NCBI GenBank assembly: GCA_003565295.1
Contig: PXCO01000344.1
Coordinates: 1-34,896, forward strand
Origin: Cyclobacteriaceae bacterium
GTDB taxonomy: Bacteria; Bacteroidota; Bacteroidia; Cytophagales; Cyclobacteriaceae
Direction: 5' to 3'
DNA: 34,896 nt
Position 1 is the first letter of the stretch. Each line of letters opens with the position of its first letter. The notes beneath the pieces are model-generated. The model made no database searches, was not told the origin of the DNA, and saw nothing but the letters and a program-made list of their open reading frames with translations. The position numbers and the translations under genes are program-made. Below are positions 8,310 to 15,765 of the stretch, piece after piece.

Positions 8310-10160
8310 ATGGGAACTATTAATGTTGCAAAATTAGTCGGTAAGAAAGCCAAGGCTAACTACTTCTATCACTTGATCCGGGATTTAGAAGCATTGGAAA
8401 GGATGGTGGTGGAAGGATTGATTGAAAAGGGACCTATTCGAATTGGAGCCGAGCAGGAATTTTTTATCGTTGATCATGAATTCCTGCCCAATAACAATGC
8501 CCTAACCTTATTAGAAGCCATCAATGACCCCCACTTTACCACCGAAATCGGTGATTATAATTTAGAGATCAATTTGGACCCCCTCATACTAAAAAATGGA
8601 TGTTTTGAGCAATTGCATAGTGATCTTCTAGGTTTTTTGGAAAAAGGACAAAAAGTAGCCGATACTTCCTATTCCAAATTTATCCTGAGCGGAATTTTGC
8701 CCACAATTGATCAAAGTCATATTGGAATAGATCACATGATGCCAGTTCCGAGGTATAAGGTAATAAATGAAGCTGCTAAAGAATCACGTGCCCAGGATTT
8801 CAATATTCATATTAAAGGAGTGGACGATCTCAATTTTTTGTCCGATTCAGTCATGCCGGAAAGTTGCAACACCAGTTGGCAAATGCACCTACAGATAGAT
8901 CCGGATGAATTTATAGAGATGTTCAATTGGGCACAGGCCATCTCAGGGCCAGTATTAGCTGCTTGCAGCAACTCTCCATTGTTGTTTGGCAGGGAACTTT
9001 GGCATGAAACCCGGATAGCATTATTTACTCAAACTGTGGATATCAGAACCAACTCTTTTTTGCTGGACGAGAGTCAATCAAGGGTAAGCTTTGAAGACGA
9101 TTGGCAAAAAGGTAGCATTTCTGACATTTTCAAAGGCAACATTTCCCGATTTAGAAGTTTGGTTACCTCTGAATTTGACCGGGATAGTATGGACATGTTG
9201 GATAAGGGGGAAATACCCAGGCTCCTTGCCCTGAACTTGCATAATGGCACCGTTTACAGGTGGAACCGAGCATGCTATGGAATAGGTGGCGGAAAACCCC
9301 ACCTCAGGATAGAAAATAGATACATTCCCTCAGGGCCCTCACCAATTGATCAAGTTGCCAATTTTGCATTCTGGGTGGGGCTTATGAAAGGAAAAGATGA
9401 AAAATATCTTGATATAGCATCTCAAATGGACTTTAGGGATGTACGGTCCAATTTCTACAAGGCTGCCAGGTATGGCATGGGTACACAATTTACTTGGGAG
9501 GGCAGGCAAGTTCCTGGCCATCAATTACTTTTAGAGGAATTCCTGCCCATGTCAGCGAATGGATTGAGGAAAGTTGGGATTTCAGAGTCTTCCATCACTA
9601 GGTTTCTGGGTATAATTGAGCATAGGGTGAAAGGGCATAATGGGTCATCCTGGATAATTGATTCTTACAGGAATCTGCTTAAATCCAAAAAGAAAAACGA
9701 AGCCCTACAGGTTCTCACCGCAAATCTTTTCCTGTTACAGCAAAAAGACCTCCCTGTTTCTGAATGGCCAATTCTCCAACCGGACAGTAAAAGCCACTTT
9801 AATCTGGAAAGGAAGGTCAGGCACATCATGAACACCAATATTATATCGGTGGAAAAAAATGATCCGGTAGAGCTCGTGGTCAACATGATGAGGTGGAATA
9901 ACATCCATCATATTCCCGTAATCAAAGGGAACAGAGATCTGATTGGTCTTTTATCCTGGTCGGATATCGAAATTTTTTTTGAAAGTGAGGAACCTATTAA
10001 ACTTATCGTAAAGGATATCATGAAACGGGAAGTCATCACCATCACTTCCCAACAATCCCTTGACCAAGCCAAGGAAATAATGTCCAAATATGGGATTAAT
10101 TGCCTTCCTGTTGTCAACGGAAAGAAGCTAATCGGCATTCTAACCTCTAATGACTTTTGA
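8310..10160 (+). CDS. GCS2-type carboxylate-amine ligase fused to a CBS pair
   Basis: A 616-residue cytoplasmic protein. Residues about 1-490 are a glutamate-cysteine ligase type 2 (YbdK-like) ATP-dependent ligase. GAEQEFFIVD (46-55) and EIGDYNLEINLDP (79-91) hold the acidic residues that bind Mg-ATP and glutamate, and LRIENRYIPSGPS lies near 332-344. From about residue 503 there are two CBS motifs: VRHIMNTNIISV through GLLSWSD, then VKDIMKREVITI through GILTSND. CBS pairs sense adenine nucleotides, so energy- or nucleotide-dependent control of the ligase is inferred. The second CBS ends abruptly at SNDF, without the usual last helix. Its last 11 bases overlap the frame of the next gene, suggesting translational coupling. 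The amino acceptor is unknown; it need not be cysteine. Confidence 0.87.
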   Translation: MGTINVAKLVGKKAKANYFYHLIRDLEALERMVVEGLIEKGPIRIGAEQEFFIVDHEFLPNNNALTLLEAINDPHFTTEIGDYNLEINLDPLILKNGCFEQLHSDLLGFLEKGQKVADTSYSKFILSGILPTIDQSHIGIDHMMPVPRYKVINEAAKESRAQDFNIHIKGVDDLNFLSDSVMPESCNTSWQMHLQIDPDEFIEMFNWAQAISGPVLAACSNSPLLFGRELWHETRIALFTQTVDIRTNSFLLDESQSRVSFEDDWQKGSISDIFKGNISRFRSLVTSEFDRDSMDMLDKGEIPRLLALNLHNGTVYRWNRACYGIGGGKPHLRIENRYIPSGPSPIDQVANFAFWVGLMKGKDEKYLDIASQMDFRDVRSNFYKAARYGMGTQFTWEGRQVPGHQLLLEEFLPMSANGLRKVGISESSITRFLGIIEHRVKGHNGSSWIIDSYRNLLKSKKKNEALQVLTANLFLLQQKDLPVSEWPILQPDSKSHFNLERKVRHIMNTNIISVEKNDPVELVVNMMRWNNIHHIPVIKGNRDLIGLLSWSDIEIFFESEEPIKLIVKDIMKREVITITSQQSLDQAKEIMSKYGINCLPVVNGKKLIGILTSNDF

Positions 10161-11358
10161 TATGGATGCTTTCTCATTCAGTACGAAAACTACCCGCATC
10201 AGGCATGAAAGGTGGATTAAGAAATTAAAGGGGAAAAAGCCGGGTCCCACGGTAGTTTTTTTTGGTGCCGTTCATGGCAATGAACCAGCAGGGGTTTTGG
10301 CTCTTCAGGAGGTATTAGATGGGCTGTTGCAGAAAGAGGTTGATTTAAATGGCGACGTTTTCGGTATTGTAGGCAATCTACCTGCACTTAAAATAGGTGA
10401 AAGGTTTTTGGAAGAAGACTTAAACCGCCTTTGGACAATCCCCCGAATCGAACAAATCAAACAAAAACCCAATTTATCTGTGGAAGAAAAGGAACTTTTG
10501 GAACTTTTAAATATCCTGGAGAAAATCATAAAAGAAGCAGAAGGCCCTTTGTATTTCATTGATTTACACACTACTTCCAGTGCAACATATCCCTTTATCA
10601 CGATCAACGATGCCTTAATCAATAGAAAGTTTGCCATTAAGTACCCTGTCCCCATGGTTTTGGGAATAGAGGAACATTTGACCGGGCCTATGCTCAGTTA
10701 CCTCAATGAAGTTGGATATGTCTCCATTGGTTTTGAGGCGGGGCAACATTCAGACCCAAAATCTATTGCTTGTGCAATAGCCTTTATCCAATTGACATTG
10801 ATTTTTAGCGGTATTTTGGAAATAACCTATGAAAGTGAATACATGAAAGCCTATCAATTCTTAAAGCAAAAAGCAGGTTCAATGCATAAGGTATTTGAGA
10901 TTGCCCATCTACACAAAATTGGAAAGGAAAACCAATTCAAAATGATGGCGGGATTCATAAGCTTTCAGAGCATCAAAAAGGGAGAATTATTGGCGGTTCA
11001 AAATGGTACACAGATCACCGCCCCTTTTTCAGGTCGAATTTTCATGCCCCTCTATCAACAAAAAGGAAATGATGGTTTTTTCATCATCTATAGCATACCA
11101 ACCTGGATATTGGGTTTATCTGCGTTGCTCCGAAATTGGAAAGTGGATCAGCTGCTTACATTCTTGCCGGGGGTTAGTTGGGAAGATAAAGCAAAGTTGG
11201 TTATGCGGGTGGATTTGAGGACTGCAAGGTTTCTTGCCAAACCATTTTTTCACCTTTTGGGATACAGAGTGAGGGTAAAGGAAGGAGGATACCTCAGGGT
11301 CAGCAATCGCGAAAGGGCCAGCAAGGACAATCTGTACCGAAAAACAAATTGGTGGTGA
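10150..11358 (+). CDS. AstE/AspA family zinc-dependent deacylase
   Basis: A 402-residue member of the succinylglutamate desuccinylase/aspartoacylase family (M14-like fold), which hydrolyses N-acyl amino acids. GAVHGNEPAG at 39-48 supplies zinc ligands His42 and Glu45, FIDLHTTS supplies His140, and FEAGQH gives the likely catalytic Glu196. EEDLNRLW at 88-95 matches the family's Asn-Arg substrate-binding motif. The C-terminal third (about 240-400) carries a beta-rich domain and a basic tail. The first ATG overlaps the ligase gene; a second in-frame ATG at 10162, just after the ligase stop, would also give a complete protein. Pairing a ligase with an acylase suggests synthesis and breakdown of one acylated or gamma-linked amino-acid compound (inference). 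Confidence 0.85.
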   Translation: MTFDMDAFSFSTKTTRIRHERWIKKLKGKKPGPTVVFFGAVHGNEPAGVLALQEVLDGLLQKEVDLNGDVFGIVGNLPALKIGERFLEEDLNRLWTIPRIEQIKQKPNLSVEEKELLELLNILEKIIKEAEGPLYFIDLHTTSSATYPFITINDALINRKFAIKYPVPMVLGIEEHLTGPMLSYLNEVGYVSIGFEAGQHSDPKSIACAIAFIQLTLIFSGILEITYESEYMKAYQFLKQKAGSMHKVFEIAHLHKIGKENQFKMMAGFISFQSIKKGELLAVQNGTQITAPFSGRIFMPLYQQKGNDGFFIIYSIPTWILGLSALLRNWKVDQLLTFLPGVSWEDKAKLVMRVDLRTARFLAKPFFHLLGYRVRVKEGGYLRVSNRERASKDNLYRKTNWW

Positions 11359-11563
11359 CAGTTGATCAATTTTAAAGGAACAGTGGGCATAGAACTATAC
11401 AAATTTTGATACATCGCATAATATCATATCCATATGGAAATACCTTGGAAAAAAAATTACCGAGAACAGAAAAACTTAAAATAAGGTGAATTCCAAAACT
11501 TTCATTGTAAATGGTTTGGATACCACATTAAATTGGACTTCTGACAGTTTAAAGTTTTATTAA

Positions 11564-11598
11564 AGCCCAAGGATATTTGTACCCTGGGCTATTTTTTT
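11564..11598. terminator. Shared intrinsic terminator between convergent genes
   Basis: An interrupted stem AGCCCAAGG / CCCTGGGCT closes a nine-base loop and is followed on the plus strand by ATTTTTTT. It lies about 205 bp beyond the acylase stop and directly against the stop codon of the minus-strand CBS gene, so it can serve the plus-strand unit and probably both. The rest of the 11359-11600 gap shows nothing. Confidence 0.7.
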
Positions 11599-11600
11599 GC

Positions 11601-12017
11601 TCAATATTGCTTTAACATATACGCAATGACATCAGTGGTGGTCACAATACCCTTTAATTCCCCATTGTCAACTACAGGCAGGGCGTGAAATTCTTCTTTT
11701 GCAAAAATCTCCGCAACATCCCGGATGGAATCTGTAGAACTGATTGTTCTAAGTTTGGAAGTCATCACTTGTGGTATGGATAACATCTCCAATATAGATT
11801 CGTCACCCCCTTCCTGATTTTCAAACAACGCTCCAAAGGTTAGCCTATTCAAATCTGTTCGACTTATCATCCCACTTACGGATTTACCATTCATTACGGG
11901 AATGTGGCGAATTTTGTGTTTACGAATAATCGCCACTGCATCTTGAAGTTTGTCGTTTTCGTTCAAGGTGTAAACATCCGTTGTCATAATGTGACTAACC
12001 GGTTCTCTTTTTTTCAT
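11601..12017 (-). CDS. Stand-alone CBS-pair protein
   Basis: A 138-residue cytoplasmic protein made only of two CBS motifs. The first runs from VSHIMTTDVYTL to GMISRTDL (about 8-55) and the second from VMTSKLRTI to GIVTTTDVIAYML (about 83-135). Such proteins bind AMP, ATP or related nucleotides and regulate partners. It faces the GCS2-CBS/AstE pair across a shared terminator, so it may belong to the same regulatory circuit, although it is on the other strand. Its start codon lies at the edge of a composite repeat, which would form the 5' leader of its mRNA. The protein is complete and of typical length. Confidence 0.9.
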   Translation of the reverse strand: MKKREPVSHIMTTDVYTLNENDKLQDAVAIIRKHKIRHIPVMNGKSVSGMISRTDLNRLTFGALFENQEGGDESILEMLSIPQVMTSKLRTISSTDSIRDVAEIFAKEEFHALPVVDNGELKGIVTTTDVIAYMLKQY

Positions 12018-12020
12018 ATG

Positions 12021-12132
12021 ATTATAATTTGTTTTTTAAAGGCCATATGGAATCTCGCAGTCTATAATCATCCCAGTGTGTGACGTGCTCGTCATGCCCT
12101 GACTGCCCTCAGGACAGGCTCGATTTCATCTG
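12021..12132 (+). repeat. Composite intergenic repeat, copy C1 (internally deleted)
   Basis: This copy begins just upstream of the CBS gene start with GATTATAATTTG and GGCCATATGGAATCTCGCA. It lacks the CCTGCCCC and CGGGG modules and continues with ATAATCATCCC, GTGTGTGACGTGCTCGTCAT, the hairpin with one changed base (CCTGACTGCCCTCAGG) and ACAGGCTCGATTTCAT, where the next copy starts. The gap 12018-12384 holds no gene. Confidence 0.8.
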
Positions 12133-12242
12133 TTTATAATTTGTTTTTCAGCGGTCATATAGCCTGCCCCGGACTCGCTTCGGGGGAATCTCGCAACGAT
12201 AATCATCCCCCCGTGTGAGGTTCTCCTCAGGCTCGATTTCAT
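12121..12242 (+). repeat. Composite intergenic repeat, copy C2 (tandem to C1)
   Basis: Starting at GATTTCATCTGTTTATAATT this copy has TCATATAGCCTGCCCC, one GACTCGCTTCGGGGG module, AATCTCGCAACGATAATCAT and CCCCGTGTGAGG, then a shortened right end (CTCCTCAGGCTCGATTTCAT) lacking the CCTGAC hairpin. The junction with C1 shows that the unit starts and ends with the same TTCATnTGTTTAT segment. Confidence 0.8.
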
Positions 12243-12384
12243 GTGTTTATATTTCTTTTCAATTGACAGTCAGGTGCAGGATCCCTCCCCCCAGACAGTT
12301 ATAGGAGCCATGGGGAGGACCATTTAAAGACAATTATAAAAATATGAAATATTGACGAATATTGGTAATTGTGAGGTTGGGGAA

Positions 12385-13956
12385 TTAAAACGATTCAAAG
12401 TTATCTTTCTTTACGAACCCATTGACATCGATTGAATAGCCTTCTGGGGAACTTTCTTTCCAGTTCAATTCAGGCAACATTTCAAGAAGCGCTTTTCGGT
12501 GTTCATTGATGATTTGAGTATTTTCATTCCTGTAGGCGATGTTATCCCACTCATTGGGGTCATTTTCATGGTCGTAAAGTTCTTCCAGGTTGATCTCCGG
12601 ATAATAAATATAGCGGTACCTCAAGCTTCGGACGGCATGTCCCGCTGTATTGGTCTGCCTAGGGTTGTTAAACCAATAGCTGGTGATTACCGGCTGGGTC
12701 TCAGCAGTGGGATCTTTAAGTTGTGGCAGTAAGCTTTTCCCATCCAAATGGGAAGGTTGGTCATACCCGGTCAATTCAACCAAGGTAGGGTATAAGTCCA
12801 TGAGGCTTACCGGCTGTTCGCACCTCTTTCCCCCTAGAGTCATACCCGGCACAGAAATCAGCAATGGCACCCGAGTGGAACGTTCCCAAAGTGTGAATTT
12901 TTCAATATTGTCTTTTTCACCCATGTGCATGCCATGGTCAGACCATAATACGATAATGGTGTTGTCCTTATACGAAGACTTTTCCAATGCATCGAGTAAT
13001 CGGCCAACCATTGCATCGGCAAAGGTAATTGATGCAGCGTAGGATTGGATGATTTTTTCCCATTGCTGGTTGTCCAGCACCCATTTCATGATCCATCTCC
13101 TGCCATGGTCAAAAGCATCTTCCAGATCATCTTTCTTGCGCTCCGGAAGCACAATGTCTTCCAAGGGATATATGTCAAAGTATTTTTGAGGGACCTCCCA
13201 TGGATCATGCGGTTTCCATGTGCCAACGGCCAGGAAAAAGGGGTTGTCGTGTTGCTGATTAAGTTGGTAATTTGCCCAATCCACCACATGATAGTCGGCC
13301 ATTTTTTCATCCGGAACAGGAATCGCCCCCCATGTCCACCAACCGTTTGCTCCGCCTCCGGGCCTATTTTCATTGTCAACATCCTCCGGATAGATGACTT
13401 CCTCAGGCGCACGGAGCTGATAAGGATGGGAGATATAGGGACTTGGATAGTAAAAATCCCAGTTGGCCGGTTCCACCTGACTGGTGGGCGTCCAGGGTGG
13501 TGCCTGACTATGGTATATCTTGCCCGCCCCCAAGGTTTTATAGCCTTTGTTTTTGAAGAATTGCTCCAGGGTCACCACATTTTGCAATGCGTCAAACTCT
13601 CTCCATTTTGGCCCGTCTCCCCAATACACATTTTGAGTTCCGGATCTGGCATGGTGTACCCCCGTAAGTATGGCTGCCCTGGTGGGGGCACAGGCAGGAG
13701 CAGGTGTATGCGCATTCGTGAAGACCATGGAAGAGGCCGCAAGCCGGTCAAGGTTAGGCGTATGAATCTTCATTTCTGTGTGCCAGTCTAAAAACCCAGC
13801 CCAGTCATTCAAATCGTCCATCGCTATAAACAAGATGTTAGGCTTTTCCAACAAGTCATCTTGTGGTGAACTGCAGGCCAGCACCAACATAAGCGAAAAT
13901 GCTACCATGATAAATCGGCTTATTGGGTATGAGGTTCTCATATGAGTTTCATTCAT
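12385..13956 (-). CDS. S1 sulfatase, iduronate-2-sulfatase-like lipoprotein
   Basis: A 523-residue sulfatase with a good lipoprotein leader (FSLMLVLACSS, Cys28), so it is probably anchored to a membrane facing the periplasm or the surface. LFIAMDDLNDW provides the Asp pair that binds calcium, and the formylglycine motif is C89-A-P-T-R93; Thr in place of the commoner Ser is allowed. HTPAPACAPTRAAILTG and WKPHDPW are typical of the iduronate-2-sulfatase-like branch (S1_7 by style). WSDHGMHMGE and FTLWERSTRVPLL are further family signatures. It begins 17 bp after the aminotransferase gene and is almost certainly in one transcript with it. It likely removes sulfate from a uronic acid or deoxy-sugar residue of the locus substrate. 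Confidence 0.93.
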   Translation of the reverse strand: MNETHMRTSYPISRFIMVAFSLMLVLACSSPQDDLLEKPNILFIAMDDLNDWAGFLDWHTEMKIHTPNLDRLAASSMVFTNAHTPAPACAPTRAAILTGVHHARSGTQNVYWGDGPKWREFDALQNVVTLEQFFKNKGYKTLGAGKIYHSQAPPWTPTSQVEPANWDFYYPSPYISHPYQLRAPEEVIYPEDVDNENRPGGGANGWWTWGAIPVPDEKMADYHVVDWANYQLNQQHDNPFFLAVGTWKPHDPWEVPQKYFDIYPLEDIVLPERKKDDLEDAFDHGRRWIMKWVLDNQQWEKIIQSYAASITFADAMVGRLLDALEKSSYKDNTIIVLWSDHGMHMGEKDNIEKFTLWERSTRVPLLISVPGMTLGGKRCEQPVSLMDLYPTLVELTGYDQPSHLDGKSLLPQLKDPTAETQPVITSYWFNNPRQTNTAGHAVRSLRYRYIYYPEINLEELYDHENDPNEWDNIAYRNENTQIINEHRKALLEMLPELNWKESSPEGYSIDVNGFVKKDNFESF

Positions 13957-13973
13957 AAATGTTCAACAATTCT

Positions 13974-15329
13974 TTATCCCCCCTTTTTATTGATTTCTTG
14001 TGCAGCATATTCTGATGCCAAAACTCCCAATGCCCTGACAAATTTGTCTAAATCTGAAAGACGGGTGTAAACATGGGGGGAAACCCGTACGCAGTCCAAA
14101 TTTCTGTAAGGAATAGCCACTGTATGAATCTGATACCTTGACAAAAGTTCGTTTTCCAATTCTTTGGGGGTCATCCCTTCAACGGATACCCCGGCAATGG
14201 CACAACTGTAGGGGTCTTTGAGGGAGGTATGTATCCTAACGCCGGGTATTTCCAATGCTTTTTTTGCCCAATAGTTTTTCAAGTACCTCATCCTTTCTTC
14301 CTTGCGTTTTGGGCCTATTCCATTGTGAAAGTTGAGGGCTTCACCTATGCCCTGCTCAATGGGGTAACTTCTCGTTCCCAGGCTTTCAAACTTACGGATG
14401 TTGTCGCTTTTCGGCTGCCCATTGCAAAGTAGGGGCCATACCTTACTGATCTTTTCCTTTTTGATCCATAACATCCCACTCCCTATTGGTGCAGAAAGGT
14501 ATTTATGAAGAGAGGTGCCAAAATAATCCCCCTCTAAATCGGGAATCTTAAAATCGAGTAATCCAAAAGAATGTGCGCCATCTACAATCACCTCTATTCC
14601 ATGCTCATGAGCCATGCGGCAAATCTTTTTTACAGGCATGATTTGGCCTATCCAGTTGATTACATGGGTGACATGGATGATTTTTGTCTTTTCTGTAATG
14701 GCCTCTTTGTAAGCCTGCACGATAAAATCATCATCTTCTATGGGAAACTCAAAGTCTAGTTGCTTATATACAATTCCTTCCCTTTGCTGTCTTTGCCGCC
14801 ACGCTTGCATCATATTGCCGTAATCAAAATGGCAGCCGATCACCTCATCCCCCCTGGATAAGTCCAAACCGTAAATCACTGTATTTAAGGCCTCAGTGGC
14901 GTTTCGGTTAATGGCGATTTCCTCCGGATCTGCCCCTCCTAATTCTGCCAGCCTTTCCCTCAAGGGCTCCTTCCCCTGGTTTAAAATTCGCCACATATAG
15001 TATGAGGGGCCTTGGTTGGCAAGCTGACTGTATCTCTCCACTGCCTGCAGCACCGGCAATGGTGAAGGGGACACCCCACCATTGTTCAAGTTTAGCACGG
15101 GTGCAGAACTGGCCGAATAGGCCTGCTGTATCATTGACCAATAATCTTCCTCAACGGCCAAATCAGTAGGTGAAAATGCCTGGTACCTGGAGGATAAGTC
15201 CTCGAAAGCTTCCCCATAGACCTGGTTGAAAATACTTTGAGCTGAAAAGGCCCCCCCGGCCAAAATTGAAGCTTTTTTTAGAAAGGAACGTCTATTTGAT
15301 ATTGTAGTCTTATTCATGTTAGTGGTCAT
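13974..15329 (-). CDS. Tat-exported class V PLP-dependent aminotransferase
   Basis: A 451-residue fold-type I PLP enzyme of the aminotransferase class V / isopenicillin-N-epimerase-like group. The leader NRRSFLKKASILAGGAFSA has the twin-arginine motif (Arg13-Arg14) and a hydrophobic stretch, so the protein is probably folded with its cofactor and exported. The cofactor-binding residues are clear: NRNATEALNT (141-150), VDGAHSFG with Asp250, and TSLHKYLSAP with the Schiff-base Lys276. The family acts on amino acids or cysteine-like substrates; the substrate here is unknown. It sits between sulfatases, 17 bp upstream of one, which ties it to the PUL. An exported PLP enzyme is unusual in glycan use; it may act on an amino-acid or amino-sugar substituent (inference). 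Confidence 0.9.
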   Translation of the reverse strand: MTTNMNKTTISNRRSFLKKASILAGGAFSAQSIFNQVYGEAFEDLSSRYQAFSPTDLAVEEDYWSMIQQAYSASSAPVLNLNNGGVSPSPLPVLQAVERYSQLANQGPSYYMWRILNQGKEPLRERLAELGGADPEEIAINRNATEALNTVIYGLDLSRGDEVIGCHFDYGNMMQAWRQRQQREGIVYKQLDFEFPIEDDDFIVQAYKEAITEKTKIIHVTHVINWIGQIMPVKKICRMAHEHGIEVIVDGAHSFGLLDFKIPDLEGDYFGTSLHKYLSAPIGSGMLWIKKEKISKVWPLLCNGQPKSDNIRKFESLGTRSYPIEQGIGEALNFHNGIGPKRKEERMRYLKNYWAKKALEIPGVRIHTSLKDPYSCAIAGVSVEGMTPKELENELLSRYQIHTVAIPYRNLDCVRVSPHVYTRLSDLDKFVRALGVLASEYAAQEINKKGG

Positions 15330-15514
15330 TAGATGTTTATTATATTGATTCGAAATTTTAATATTCTATTTTAATAAAATTGGGTTTTCCGAAAGATAAA
15401 CACTCCTTTATTTTGAAATAAATGATACTTAAATCTACTTATGCAATTTAATAAATCCAGGATTCAGATTGCTTTTATATTATTTCTTTACTTTTTTAGC
15501 CTGAACTTTAAACG

Positions 15515-15715
15515 CTATCTCCTCATTGCCCCTACTCTATTTGCCCATTCTTCATAAGAAAGGACCATACTTTGAGTAATGTCAGGAAAGGTATCTGCAA
15601 GATTGTTTTGTTCTATCCGACCGCTTTCCAGATCATATAGCTCCCAACATTTTTCTGAGCCTTTGCCGAAAAAACAACTAAGGTTGGGAGAATGGCTATC
15701 AGATATGTATTTTGT
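15515..15715 (-). pseudogene. C-terminal remnant of a fifth sulfatase
   Basis: The minus strand between the aminotransferase and the next sulfatase encodes, without a start codon, a stretch ending in WELYDLESGRIEQNNLAD and then YEEWANRVGA before a TAG at 15515-15517. This is the standard C-terminal signature of S1 arylsulfatases (Trp-Glu-Leu-Tyr-Asp-Leu ... Asn-Asn-Leu-Ala-Asp ... Trp-Ala-x-Arg-Val-Gly). A stop at 15716-15718 closes the frame upstream, and the intact neighbouring sulfatase ends 48 bp farther on. About 65 residues remain of a protein normally near 500. The rest of the 15330-15765 gap is AT-rich with nothing recognisable. Confidence 0.8.
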
Positions 15716-15765
15716 TTACCTTGCATGAACATTTTGAATTTTGAAAGTGGTTTGATCACTAGTTA

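Noticed and set aside
13045-13791. A 248-codon plus-strand open frame inside a sulfatase
   Set aside because: It lies wholly antisense to the intact sulfatase with its formylglycine motif and has no signal, motif or family likeness; it is a shadow of GC-skewed codon positions.
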